A DNA stretch of 64,000 nt from Ectopseudomonas mendocina. GTDB taxonomy: Bacteria; Pseudomonadota; Gammaproteobacteria; Pseudomonadales; Pseudomonadaceae. Location: NCBI RefSeq assembly GCF_016008875.1, contig NZ_JADTQG010000002.1, positions 186,001-250,000 on the forward strand, given 5' to 3'. Every line of letters begins with the position of its first letter. Position 1 is the first letter of the stretch. A program made the position numbers and the translations under genes. The notes beneath the pieces are model-generated. The model searched no databases and was not told where the DNA came from. It was given only the letters and a program-made list of their open reading frames with translations. Of this stretch, positions 46,784-54,989 are shown piece after piece.

Positions 46784-48136
46784 TCAGGCCAGGGCCTGGG
46801 CCAGCTTGCCATGCAGGCCGCCGAAGCCGCCGTTGCTCATGATCACCACCTGGGTGCCGGGGCGCGCCAGGGCCTTCACCCCATCGATGATCGACTCCAG
46901 CGAGTCGCACACACGCGTCGGGTTGCGCGCCTGCGCCACGGTGGCCGCCAGGTCCCAGCCGAGATTGGGCGGCGCGTACCAGAACACGGCATCGGCCTGT
47001 TCGGCCGACTCGGCCAGGCCGTCCCGGTGGGCGCCGAGCTTCATGGAATTGGAGCGCGGCTCGATCACGGCGATCACCTGGGTATCGTCGCCGACACGCT
47101 TGCGCAGGCCATCGAGCGTGGTGGCGATGGCCGTGGGGTGATGGGCGAAATCGTCGAAGAGAGTCACACCACCAACCTCGGCGACCTTCTCCATGCGCCG
47201 CTTGGCGTTGATGAACTGGCCCAGCGCCTCGATGCCCAGCGCCGGCACCACGCCGACATGGCGCGCCGCCGCGAGCACGGCCAGGGCGTTGGCGACGTTG
47301 TGCTGGCCGGTGAGGTTCCACTCCACGATACCCTCGACCTTGCCGTCGAAGCTCACCTCGAAGCGCGAGCCATCGGCGCTGAGCAGGCGCGCCTGCCATT
47401 GGCCGCCTTCGCCGGTGGTCTGCACGGGCGTCCAGCAGCCCATCTCGATCACCCGCGCCAGTGCGGTTTCGCTGGCCGGATGGATGACCAGACCTTCGCT
47501 CGGGATGATGCGTACCAAATGGTGGAACTGCCGCTCGATCGCCGCCAGATCCGGGAAGATATCCGCGTGGTCGAACTCCAGGTTGTTGAGAATCGCGGTA
47601 CGCGGGCGGTAGTGGACGAACTTGCTGCGCTTGTCGAAGAAAGCGCTGTCGTACTCGTCGGCCTCGACCACGAAGAACGGCGTATCACCCAGTCGCGCGG
47701 AAATCCCGAAGTTCTGCGGCACACCGCCAATCAGGAAGCCCGGCGCCATGCCGGCGTGCTCCAACACCCAGGCCAGCATGCTCGAGCTGCTGGTCTTGCC
47801 GTGGGTACCGGCTACCGCCATCACCCAGCGGCCCTGCAGTACATGGTCGGCCAGCCACTGCGGGCCGGACACGTAGGGCAGCCCGTTGTTGAGTACATAC
47901 TCCACCGCCGGGTTGCCGCGGCTCATGGCATTACCGACCACCACCAGGTCAGGCGCCGGCTGCAGGTGCGCCGGATCGAAGCCCTGCATCAGTTCGATGC
48001 CCTGGGCTTCGAGCTGGGTGCTCATGGGTGGGTAGACATTGGCGTCGGAGCCGGTCACGCGGTGGCCGAGTTCCTTGGCCAGCACCGCGAGCGAGCCCAT
48101 GAAGGTGCCGCAGATGCCGAGAATATGGATGTGCAT
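46784..48136 (-). CDS. mpl: UDP-N-acetylmuramate:L-Ala-gamma-D-Glu-meso-DAP ligase
   Basis: Mpl reattaches recycled murein tripeptide to UDP-MurNAc. The 450-residue Mur ligase starts MHIHILGICGTFMGSLAVLAKELG, with ATP loop GTHGKTSSSSMLAWVLEHAG, and continues through VEADEYDSAFFDKRSKFVHYRP and FDDFAHHPTAIATTLDGL. The wording GICGTFMGSLA at the N-terminus separates Mpl from MurC. It fits with the many other wall genes in this window. Confidence 0.96.
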   Translation of the reverse strand: MHIHILGICGTFMGSLAVLAKELGHRVTGSDANVYPPMSTQLEAQGIELMQGFDPAHLQPAPDLVVVGNAMSRGNPAVEYVLNNGLPYVSGPQWLADHVLQGRWVMAVAGTHGKTSSSSMLAWVLEHAGMAPGFLIGGVPQNFGISARLGDTPFFVVEADEYDSAFFDKRSKFVHYRPRTAILNNLEFDHADIFPDLAAIERQFHHLVRIIPSEGLVIHPASETALARVIEMGCWTPVQTTGEGGQWQARLLSADGSRFEVSFDGKVEGIVEWNLTGQHNVANALAVLAAARHVGVVPALGIEALGQFINAKRRMEKVAEVGGVTLFDDFAHHPTAIATTLDGLRKRVGDDTQVIAVIEPRSNSMKLGAHRDGLAESAEQADAVFWYAPPNLGWDLAATVAQARNPTRVCDSLESIIDGVKALARPGTQVVIMSNGGFGGLHGKLAQALA

Positions 48137-48382
48137 TGATGACCTCTTAAGGAGCCCTACTCATAGGGCTTAAAGCGATGGCCGCAGGTTAGCACAGCGC
48201 CCACCGGGCGGCTGCTGCGCCCTGTTCAGACAAAGGCGCGCAGACCAAGTTGCCCGAGAACGAAATCAAACGCTTGCTTGGATTGCACTTTCAACTGGCT
48301 TTGAGGCAGCATCGACCGAACCGCTGGCACAACAGCTGCATCGCCACTTCTGCCCCATTACACAGAGAAGCCGAGGCCCACC

Positions 48383-48838
48383 ATGCGCATCGTCCAAGCC
48401 ACCCTGGAGCACCTGGACCTGTTGACCCCGCTGTTCGTCAAATATCGCGAGTTCTACAACGAGCTGTCCTACCCCGAGTCGTCGCGCAAATTCCTTGAGA
48501 AGCGCCTGCGGCGCAAGGAATCGGTGATCTACCTGGCCCTGGCCGACGATGAAGACAAGCTGCTTGGCTTCTGCCAGCTCTACCCCAGCTATTCCTCGCT
48601 GTCGCTCAAGCGCGTGTGGATTCTCAACGACATCTACGTGGCCGAGGATGCGCGTCGCCAACTGGTCGCTGACCGTCTGCTGCACACCGCCAAGCAGATG
48701 GCCAAGGACACCAATGCCGTACGCATGAGGGTGGCCACCAGCCGCGACAACGAGGTGGCGCAGAAGGTCTACGAGTCCATCGGCTTCATCGAGGACGAGC
48801 AGTTCAAGAACTACGTGCTCCCCATCAACTCAGACTGA
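48383..48838 (+). CDS. GNAT family N-acetyltransferase
   Basis: This 151-residue acetyltransferase has the GNAT core: LGFCQLYPSYSSLSLKRVWILNDIYVAEDARRQLVADRLL. The acetyl-CoA loop is somewhat altered: the RxxGxG/A is RRQLVA here. The ending is VAQKVYESIGFIEDEQFKNYVL. The substrate is unknown. A 246-bp gap without recognisable features separates it from mpl, which is divergent. Confidence 0.88.
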   Translation: MRIVQATLEHLDLLTPLFVKYREFYNELSYPESSRKFLEKRLRRKESVIYLALADDEDKLLGFCQLYPSYSSLSLKRVWILNDIYVAEDARRQLVADRLLHTAKQMAKDTNAVRMRVATSRDNEVAQKVYESIGFIEDEQFKNYVLPINSD

Positions 48839-48926
48839 TCGCGCTGGGCGCCCCCTGTGCGCGACCGCTTGTGGCGAGAAACACGCGCCCTTATCGTGAC
48901 GCAGTCTTCCCAACGAGCCTCCATGC

Positions 48927-49754
48927 ATGTGGTCCTTCAAGGCCTGGCGCCGCCGTCGCACCCTCGAACGTAACCCTGTCGACCCCAATCATTGGGCCGA
49001 AGTGCGCAGGCGTCTGCCGATCCTCGATGGCCTCGACCAGTGCGAAGAGCAGCAACTGCGCGAACGCGCCGTACTGTTCCTGCATGACAAGCACCTGACG
49101 TCCCTGCCCGGTCTGCAGCTCGGCCCGGTCGAGCAACTGCTGCTGGCCGCCCAGGCACAACTGCCGCTGCTGCACCTGGGCGACCTGGACTGGTATCAGG
49201 GCTTTCACGAGATCGTGCTCTACCCGGACGATTTCCTCAGCCCACAGCGCCACCGCGACGCCAGCGGTATCGAGCATGAATGGGACGACGCGCGCAGCGG
49301 CGAAGCCTGGCATCAAGGCCCGGTGATCCTGGCCTGGCCCGGCGTCGAGACCAGCGGCGGCTGGGAAGGCTACAACCTGGTGATCCACGAGCTGGCGCAC
49401 AAGCTGGACATGCTCGAAGGCAGCGCCAACGGCCTGCCGCCGCTGCACCGCGACATGCGCGTACAGGACTGGGCAAGCGCCATGCAGAGCGCCTATGACG
49501 CGCTCAACGCCGAATTGGATGCCAACCCCGAGGCGGAAACCGCCATCGACCCGTACGCCGCCGAAGACCCGGCGGAATTCTTCGCCGTGACCAGCGAATA
49601 TTTCTTCAGCGCCCCGGATCTGCTGGCCGCTGCCTTTCCTGAAGTCTACCGGCAACTGGCGTTGTTTTACCGCCAGGACACCCTCGCCCGGTTGCAGCGG
49701 CTGCAGGCGGAACACCCCGACTACCGGACGGTCGAAACCGCGACCAATGGCTGA
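48927..49754 (+). CDS. mtfA: M90-family zinc metallopeptidase, MtfA-like
   Basis: This 275-residue cytoplasmic protein has the zinc site HELAHKLDM (H154, E155, H158) and the family context YNLVIHELAHKLDMLEGSANG, with the third-ligand region EDPAEFFAVTSEYFFS downstream. E. coli MtfA binds the repressor Mlc and so influences the glucose phosphotransferase system, but the role in Pseudomonas is not settled. It lies 78 bp upstream of ppa. Confidence 0.9.
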   Translation: MWSFKAWRRRRTLERNPVDPNHWAEVRRRLPILDGLDQCEEQQLRERAVLFLHDKHLTSLPGLQLGPVEQLLLAAQAQLPLLHLGDLDWYQGFHEIVLYPDDFLSPQRHRDASGIEHEWDDARSGEAWHQGPVILAWPGVETSGGWEGYNLVIHELAHKLDMLEGSANGLPPLHRDMRVQDWASAMQSAYDALNAELDANPEAETAIDPYAAEDPAEFFAVTSEYFFSAPDLLAAAFPEVYRQLALFYRQDTLARLQRLQAEHPDYRTVETATNG

Positions 49755-49788
49755 TTCACGCGGCGTAGTAACGCCATGCGAATACGCC

Positions 49789-49794
49789 TATAAT
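49789..49794 (+). promoter_or_regulatory. Probable -10 element of the ppa promoter
   Basis: TATAAT in the context CGCCTATAATGCGCCCC lies 39 bp before the ppa start. No consensus -35 hexamer is correctly spaced; the sequence at the expected place is TAGTAA. The similarity of the -10 region to that of miaB supports it. Confidence 0.5.
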
Positions 49795-49832
49795 GCGCCC
49801 CACTTTTTTTGGCCCTCCCTGGGAGTTCACCC

Positions 49833-50360
49833 ATGAGCTACAGCAAGATCCCGGCTGGCAAAGACCTGCCGAACGACATCTACGTCGCCATCGAAATCCC
49901 GGCCAACCATGCGCCGATCAAATACGAGATCGACCACGACACCGATTGCCTGATGGTCGACCGTTTCATGGCCACCCCGATGTTCTACCCGGCCAACTAC
50001 GGGTTCATCCCGCACACCCTGGCTGACGACGGCGACCCCCTCGACGTGCTGGTCGTGACTCCTTACCCGGTCGCGCCGGGTTCGGTGATCCGCGCCCGTC
50101 CGGTCGGCGTACTGCACATGAGTGACGAAGCCGGCGGCGATGCCAAGCTGGTTGCCGTCCCGCACGACAAGCTGACCGTTCTGTACAAGGACGTTCAGGA
50201 ATACACCGACCTGCCCGCGCTGCTGATCGAGCAGATCAAGCATTTCTTCGAGAACTACAAGGATCTCGAGAAGGGCAAGTGGGTCAAGGTAGAAGGCTGG
50301 GGCGGCGCTGAAGACGCCCGCGGCCTGATCAACAAGGCAGTCGCGGCATACCAGAAGTAA
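49833..50360 (+). CDS. ppa: Inorganic pyrophosphatase
   Basis: Ppa hydrolyses pyrophosphate and drives biosynthetic reactions forward. The 175-residue family I enzyme has the metal-binding signature [14 protein letters not shown], preceded by [15 protein letters not shown] and [15 protein letters not shown]. The start at 49833 has GGGAG 7 bp upstream. It is the last gene of the region that matches the conserved P. aeruginosa order. Confidence 0.97.
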   Translation: MSYSKIPAGKDLPNDIYVAIEIPANHAPIKYEIDHDTDCLMVDRFMATPMFYPANYGFIPHTLADDGDPLDVLVVTPYPVAPGSVIRARPVGVLHMSDEAGGDAKLVAVPHDKLTVLYKDVQEYTDLPALLIEQIKHFFENYKDLEKGKWVKVEGWGGAEDARGLINKAVAAYQK

Positions 50361-50375
50361 GCCCTGACACCTCCG

Positions 50376-50402
50376 AAAAGCCGGCCACAAGCCGGCTTTT
50401 TT
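50376..50402 (+). terminator. ppa terminator
   Basis: AAAAGCCGGC and GCCGGCTTTTTTA form a 6-bp GC stem extended by four A-T pairs, around the loop CACAA, ending in a T-run. It lies 15 bp after the ppa stop. Confidence 0.9.
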
Positions 50403-50713
50403 ATTGCCTTTCGCCAGGCAACCGGTACACATTCGTTACACCCGGGCAAAACGGCCACGCGCCGATATGCTGTAATCGAGTAGCAAGGCCGACGAAGGCC
50501 TGTATCTGGCTAAGCACAGTGGCCACAATCAGGTGGTGCAGGGTGGCGAGCGCAGCTGACCAGGCAACAACCGAACCAGCCGGTCGATAACCGCCCACTT
50601 TTCCTCCTTTCATCGCCCCCTACGTAGCCCGCGTATCTACTGACGTTGACGCCCTGCCGGGGGGCGTGACGCAGCGCTGCGCCCAGGGTGAGCGCACCCT
50701 CCCGATTGACTGA

Positions 50714-50727
50714 ATTAACCAGTTAGT
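50714..50727. promoter_or_regulatory. Candidate TetR operator before aroQ
   Basis: ATTAACCAGTTAGT differs at one position from the perfect palindrome ACTAAC-YR-GTTAGT. Related sites lie before the dehydratase gene (54952-54965) and before the tct operon (59085-59098). Unlike those two, this one has no GTTCG-N5-CGAAC palindrome beside it. The TetR-family gene at 52122 is the natural candidate for the binding protein. Confidence 0.6.
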
Positions 50728-50767
50728 ACATTTTTCACGGCGCCCCTCACAACAACAAGAGACAGCC

Positions 50768-51208
50768 ATGACGCCCTGCATTCTCGTTCTCAACGGCCCC
50801 AACCTGAACATGCTCGGAACGCGCGAACCGGCCACCTACGGGCACGAAACCCTCGCCGATATTTCCCAGCTTTGCGCCGATACCGCTGCCGAACATGGCC
50901 TGACAATCGAGTTTCGCCAGACCAATCATGAAGGCGAGCTGCTCGACTGGATTCATGCCGCCCGCGGACGCTGCGCCGGCATCCTGATCAACCCGGCGGC
51001 CTGGACTCACACCTCGGTGGCGATTCGCGATGCGCTGGTGGCCAGCGAGTTGCCGGTGATCGAAGTGCACCTGTCCAACGTGCACAAACGCGAGCCGTTC
51101 CGTCATCACTCGTTCGTCTCGCAGATCGCCGTGGGTGTCATCTGCGGGCTCGGCAGTCAGGGTTACCGGCTGGGCCTGCAGTACTTCGCTCAATCGCTCA
51201 AGGGTTAA
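50768..51208 (+). CDS. aroQ: Type II 3-dehydroquinate dehydratase (catabolic copy)
   Basis: This 146-residue dodecamer-forming enzyme interconverts 3-dehydroquinate and 3-dehydroshikimate. It shows [22 protein letters not shown] (catalytic Arg/Tyr loop), [36 protein letters not shown] and VEVHLSN-like [19 protein letters not shown] with the catalytic His. It is followed 4 bp later by a quinate/shikimate dehydrogenase gene and has a candidate TetR operator upstream, so its job is likely catabolic (QuiB role), not biosynthetic. Confidence 0.95.
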   Translation: MTPCILVLNGPNLNMLGTREPATYGHETLADISQLCADTAAEHGLTIEFRQTNHEGELLDWIHAARGRCAGILINPAAWTHTSVAIRDALVASELPVIEVHLSNVHKREPFRHHSFVSQIAVGVICGLGSQGYRLGLQYFAQSLKG

Positions 51209-51212
51209 GACC

Positions 51213-52064
51213 ATGTCATCCGTTACCAGCGGCATCCTTGCCGGCCTCATCGGCAAAGGCATTCAGGCCTCGCGCACGCCCGCCATGCACGAGCGCGAAG
51301 GCGATGCGCAGGGCCTGCGCTATCTCTATCGGCTGATCGACCTCGACCAGCTGGGCCTGGATATCGATGCCCTGCCGAACCTGCTCGAGGCCGCGCAGCA
51401 CATGGGCTTTACCGGCCTCAACATCACCTTCCCGGCCAAACAGGCGATCATTCCGCTGCTCGATGAGCTGTCGGACGAAGCACGGGGCATTGGTGCGGTG
51501 AACACGGTAGTACTCAAAGATGGCAAGCGCGTCGGCCACAACACCGACTGCCTGGGCTTCGCCGAAGGTTTTCGACGTGGCCTGCCCAATGTGGCCCGCC
51601 GGCGCGTGGTGCAGATGGGCGCTGGTGGCGCTGGCGCCGCCGTGGCGCATGCCCTGCTTGCCGAAGGTGTGGAGCGCCTGTGCATTTTCGAGGTGGAGCC
51701 AGGCCGCGCCCAGGCCCTGGCGGACAATCTCAACGCACACTTTGGTGCCGAGCGCGCTTTCGCGGGTGACGACCTGGCCGGTGAAGTCGCCGCAGCCGAC
51801 GGCCTGGTCAACACCACGCCGGTGGGCATGGCCAAGCTGCCGGGCACGCCACTGCCAAGCGAATTGCTGCATGCCGGACTGTGGGTCGCGGAGATCATCT
51901 ACTTCCCGCTGGAGACCGAGTTGCTGCGCCACGCCCGCGCCCTCGGCTGCCGCACGCTGGATGGCGGCACCATGGCGGTGTTCCAGGCGGTCAAGGCGTT
52001 CGAGCTGTTCAGCGGCCGCCCGGCCGATGCCGAACGCATGCAGGCGCACTTCGCCAGTTTCTGA
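51213..52064 (+). CDS. Quinate/shikimate dehydrogenase, NAD-type (AroE-like)
   Basis: This 283-residue member of the AroE superfamily should oxidise shikimate and perhaps quinate to the 3-dehydro acids. The substrate Ser pair of biosynthetic AroE (SxS) reads S20-R21-T22 here (IQASRTPAMHE), as I recall for the Corynebacterium quinate/shikimate dehydrogenases. The catalytic pair is present as K76 (NITFPAKQAI) and D112 (HNTDCLGF). After GAGGAG (137-142) the second strand ends in FEVEPGRA with acidic E160/E162, and no Arg-rich NADP-binding patch follows, which points to NAD and the oxidative direction. The start at 51213 follows AAGGGTTAAG. Confidence 0.88.
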   Translation: MSSVTSGILAGLIGKGIQASRTPAMHEREGDAQGLRYLYRLIDLDQLGLDIDALPNLLEAAQHMGFTGLNITFPAKQAIIPLLDELSDEARGIGAVNTVVLKDGKRVGHNTDCLGFAEGFRRGLPNVARRRVVQMGAGGAGAAVAHALLAEGVERLCIFEVEPGRAQALADNLNAHFGAERAFAGDDLAGEVAAADGLVNTTPVGMAKLPGTPLPSELLHAGLWVAEIIYFPLETELLRHARALGCRTLDGGTMAVFQAVKAFELFSGRPADAERMQAHFASF

Positions 52065-52072
52065 GCCCATGC

Positions 52073-52112
52073 AAAAAGCCCCTGGCAGCGACAACCCTGC
52101 CAGGGGCTTTTT
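52073..52112. terminator. Bidirectional terminator between the dehydrogenase and TetR genes
   Basis: AAAAAGCCCCTGGCAG and CTGCCAGGGGCTTTTT form a perfect 16-bp stem around CGACAACC. The T-runs on both strands suit the convergent aroQ-dehydrogenase and TetR genes. Confidence 0.92.
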
Positions 52113-52121
52113 CATATCTGC

Positions 52122-52793
52122 TCAGCCCTGGATATAACGCAGCACGGCGTCGCAGATCATCGTCTTATGGCGCTGCTTGACCTGTTCGTCAGGCAGGTCG
52201 ATCTGGAATATTTCGCCGAAGGTGTGACGGTTGGATACCCGGTAGAAGCAGAACGAGCTGATCAGCAGGTGCACGTCGAGCACATCGATACCAGGTCGGA
52301 AAATCCCCTCCTCCTCGCCGCGACGCAGGGTCTTGCCGAGGGTGTCGAGCACCACGTTACTCATCTGGCGGATGGCCGGCGACTGCTTGACGTACTCACC
52401 GTAGTGAATGTTCTCGATGCTGACGATACGCACGAAGTCGACGTTGCGGTCGTGGTGATCGAAGGTGAACTCCACCAGTCGGCGGATCGCCAGTACCGGC
52501 GGCAGCGAGGCCAGGTCGAGGCGACTCTCGGTACCGCGGATATCGCCGTAGACTTTGACCAGCACCTCGAGGTAGAGCTGCTCCTTGCTGCCAAAGTAGT
52601 AGTAGATCATCCGCTTCGAGGTCGCGGTACGCTCGGCGATGGCGTCCACACGAGCCCCGGACAGGCCCTGCTGGACGAACTCCGTGATGGCGGCCTGGAG
52701 AATGCTCTCGCGGGTCTTCTCCGGGTTGTTCTTACGTACCTTGCGCACCACCTCGGTAGGTTGGCTGGCCAGGTTGGCAACGGCTTCGGTCAT
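52122..52793 (-). CDS. TetR-family transcriptional regulator
   Basis: This 223-residue regulator has the TetR HTH near residues 25-70: KTRESILQAAITEFVQQGLSGARVDAIAERTATSKRMIYYYFGSKEQLY. The C-terminal ligand domain (from about residue 80) includes VRIVSIENIHYGEYVKQSPAIRQMSN and VHLLISSFCFYRVSNRHTFGEIF. It lies between the dehydratase gene and the convergent aroQ operon. The ACTAACYRGTTAGT palindromes upstream of three transcription units in this cluster are its likely sites, by inference from position. The P. aeruginosa cluster also has a TetR gene here (PA0243, from memory). Confidence 0.9.
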   Translation of the reverse strand: MTEAVANLASQPTEVVRKVRKNNPEKTRESILQAAITEFVQQGLSGARVDAIAERTATSKRMIYYYFGSKEQLYLEVLVKVYGDIRGTESRLDLASLPPVLAIRRLVEFTFDHHDRNVDFVRIVSIENIHYGEYVKQSPAIRQMSNVVLDTLGKTLRRGEEEGIFRPGIDVLDVHLLISSFCFYRVSNRHTFGEIFQIDLPDEQVKQRHKTMICDAVLRYIQG

Positions 52794-52891
52794 ACGGCGA
52801 TGTCTTTTTTATAGGTATTGGTAGTGCGGATTATGGCAGGCCGGACAGCCGCCAGGCAGCGGCAACCGAGCGGTTGCCGCATCGCCCGGTT

Positions 52892-54799
52892 TTACAGCCG
52901 CGGCCGCTTCAAGCCACCGCTGCGCGCCTTGGCCATGGCCGCCAGACGTACCGCGACGTTGGCGGCGCCGTAGCCCACATAGCCGCCCTTGCGCTGAATG
53001 ATCTCGAAGAAGAAGCGTTCCTCGAACGGCTCGGTGTAGACGTGGAACAGCTCGCCGCCCTGGGCATCACGATCGTACAGCACGTTGTAGTAGGCCAGCT
53101 CGCTGAGGAACTCGTCGTCGAAATCGAAGCGCGCGGCCAGGTCATCGTAGTAGTTCAGCGGAATTTCCAGCAGCGGCACGCCGGCCTCCTTGGCCCGCGC
53201 CACCTCGGCGAAGATGTCGTCGCAGGAGAAGGCGATGTGATGCACGCCGGAGCCCTGATAGCTGGACAGCGCATGGGCGATGGCGGTGTTGCGGTTCTCC
53301 GAGATGTTCAGCGGCAGGCGGATCGAGCTGCAGCGGCTGCGGATCGCACGGCTTTTCACCAGGCCGTAGGGATCGGGCAGCACCACTTCGTCGTCGGCTT
53401 CGAAATCCAGCAGGCTCTTGTAGAACAGCACCCAGCTGTCGAGCGAGTCGGCCGGCAGCGCCAGGGCCATGTGATCGATGCGTTGCAGCCCGCCGCTGGC
53501 CTGGGCGTTGGCATCGAGGCTGAAATCGGTGTCGTAGATGGTCTGCCCTTCTCCGCCCTGCTCCACCAGATAGATCAGGCTGCCGTCCGGTGCGCGCACG
53601 GCTGGAATTTCCCGCTCGTTGGGCCCGACCAGGCCGCGATAGGGCTGGCCGCGGTAGTCGCAGGCACGCTGCAGTGCCTGCGCGCCGTTCCTTACCCGCA
53701 GCGCGGTGGCGCAGAGCGAAGGGCCGTGCGACTCGAAGAAGTTGTGCGCGAAGGAATAGGGCTCGGCATTGAGCACGATATTGATATCGCCCTGACGCAG
53801 CAGGCTGACGTCCTTGGAGCGGTGCTGGCCGGCGTGGGCGAAGCCCAGGCGCTCCAGCCAGCCGGAGAGACGCGCGCCGACGGCCTCGTCGACGGCGAAC
53901 TCGAGAAATTCCACGCCGTCGTAGCGGTGCGCCGCAGGCGGGGTGAAGAGCACGCCCGGCTCGATCTGATAGCCCTCTTTCTCCAGACGCTTGTGGGTCT
54001 TCTCCTCCAGATAGAGCAGCGAGCGCAGGCCGTCGGCGGCGTTCTGCCGGGGCGGCGCGGCGCGGAAGCCATCGTTGAAGATCTCCAGCGACAGCGGGCC
54101 GCGATAACCGCTACGCAGGATTGGCGCGAGGAAACCCGCCAGATCGAACTCGCCCTGCCCAGGGAAGCAGCGGAAGTGACGGCTCCACTCCAGCACGTCC
54201 ATCGCCAGAATCGGCGCATCGGCCATCTGCACGAAGAAGATCTTGTCGCCGGGAATATCGGCAATGGCTGCCGGGTCGCCCTTGAGCGACAGGGTGTGGA
54301 AGCTGTCGAGGATCACCCCGACAGCCGGATGGTCGGCCTGGCGCACCAGGTTCCATACCTGCTGGTAGGTATTGACGTGACGGCCCCAGGCCAGCGCTTC
54401 ATAACCGATGCGCAGGCCACGTGCGCCGGCACGCTCGCCGAGCAGGCGCAGGTCGTCGATAAGGATTTCGTCATCGCCCAGCGAGTCGGCGGCGACGTTG
54501 CTGCACACCAGCACCAGGTCGGTGCCCAGCTCCTGCATCAGGTCGAACTTGCGCTCGGCACGGTCGATGTTGCGCTGTAGGCGGTCGCGGCGACAGCCCT
54601 CGAAATCACGAAACGGCTGGAACAGGGTGATGGCCAGGCCAAGGTCGGCGCAGCGCTTGCGAATCTCGCCGGGGCTGCCGTCGTAGTAGAGCAGGTCGTT
54701 CTCGAAGATTTCCACGCCGTCGAAGCCGGCGGCGGCAATGGCTTCGAGCTTCTCGGGCAGGGTACCGCTGAGGGAAACGGTGGCAATTGAACGCTGCAT
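52892..54799 (-). CDS. quiC1: 3-dehydroshikimate dehydratase fused to HPPD-like domain (QuiC1 type)
   Basis: The N-terminal TIM barrel (about residues 1-280) dehydrates 3-dehydroshikimate to protocatechuate. Its metal ligands stand at E134 (GYEALAWG), D165 (VILDSFHT), Q191 (FFVQMADA) and E239 (PLSLEIFN), the positions I recall for P. putida QuiC1. The C-terminal part (about residues 290-635) is a two-module vicinal-oxygen-chelate domain like 4-hydroxyphenylpyruvate dioxygenase. It keeps all three iron-ligand motifs: IDHMALAL (His near 442), GVHHIAFS (His near 520) and FFFEIIQR (Glu near 598). The start at 54799 (MQRSIATVSLSGTLPEKLEA) matches the family; the frame opens at 54871. Upstream are paired TetR and IclR type operators. 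Confidence 0.93.
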   Translation of the reverse strand: MQRSIATVSLSGTLPEKLEAIAAAGFDGVEIFENDLLYYDGSPGEIRKRCADLGLAITLFQPFRDFEGCRRDRLQRNIDRAERKFDLMQELGTDLVLVCSNVAADSLGDDEILIDDLRLLGERAGARGLRIGYEALAWGRHVNTYQQVWNLVRQADHPAVGVILDSFHTLSLKGDPAAIADIPGDKIFFVQMADAPILAMDVLEWSRHFRCFPGQGEFDLAGFLAPILRSGYRGPLSLEIFNDGFRAAPPRQNAADGLRSLLYLEEKTHKRLEKEGYQIEPGVLFTPPAAHRYDGVEFLEFAVDEAVGARLSGWLERLGFAHAGQHRSKDVSLLRQGDINIVLNAEPYSFAHNFFESHGPSLCATALRVRNGAQALQRACDYRGQPYRGLVGPNEREIPAVRAPDGSLIYLVEQGGEGQTIYDTDFSLDANAQASGGLQRIDHMALALPADSLDSWVLFYKSLLDFEADDEVVLPDPYGLVKSRAIRSRCSSIRLPLNISENRNTAIAHALSSYQGSGVHHIAFSCDDIFAEVARAKEAGVPLLEIPLNYYDDLAARFDFDDEFLSELAYYNVLYDRDAQGGELFHVYTEPFEERFFFEIIQRKGGYVGYGAANVAVRLAAMAKARSGGLKRPRL

Positions 54800-54951
54800 A
54801 GACGGCTCCGGGCTGAGGCGGCGCCGTAGCGGGCGGAGTGGAGGGATCGAGACGTGCTCATGAGCCCTCACTCGGCCGGTTGGTCGGCGCTCATGGATTG
54901 TTCGTAGCCTGGATTATTGGCAGGGCTGGGGAGATCAGCAATTCAAAATGA

Positions 54952-54965
54952 ACGAACTGGTTAGT
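54952..54965. promoter_or_regulatory. Candidate TetR operator before the dehydratase gene
   Basis: ACGAACTGGTTAGT matches the palindrome ACTAAC-YR-GTTAGT at all but one position. It lies about 155 bp upstream of the quiC1 start and 5 bp from the IclR-type palindrome at 54971-54985. Confidence 0.6.
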
Positions 54966-54970
54966 TTTCC

Positions 54971-54985
54971 GTTCGATAATCGAAC
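54971..54985. promoter_or_regulatory. Candidate IclR (PcaR-like) operator before the dehydratase gene
   Basis: GTTCGATAATCGAAC is a perfect palindrome apart from its centre. It is very close to the PcaR site of P. putida (GTTCGATAATCGCAC, from memory). The IclR gene at 58183 is the nearest candidate regulator, but a PcaR encoded elsewhere could also bind. Confidence 0.65.
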
Positions 54986-54989
54986 ACTG

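Larger units (their letters stand above)
50361..50767. other. 407-bp intergenic region between ppa and aroQ
   Basis: This region holds the ppa terminator (50376-50402), a stretch of about 300 bp in which I find no supported gene, and the candidate TetR operator (50714-50727) 40 bp before the aroQ start. It marks the boundary between the conserved housekeeping block and the catabolic cluster. No integrase, tRNA or direct repeat is visible at the junction. Confidence 0.6.

Noticed and set aside
46091..48139. Long plus-strand frame antisense to ubiX and mpl
   Set aside because: Covers two well-supported genes, and the translation (many His, Gln and Arg) is typical of a shadow frame.
52874..54580. 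568-codon plus-strand frame antisense to the dehydratase gene
   Set aside because: Low-complexity translation and complete overlap with a gene whose metal ligands and domains are clear.
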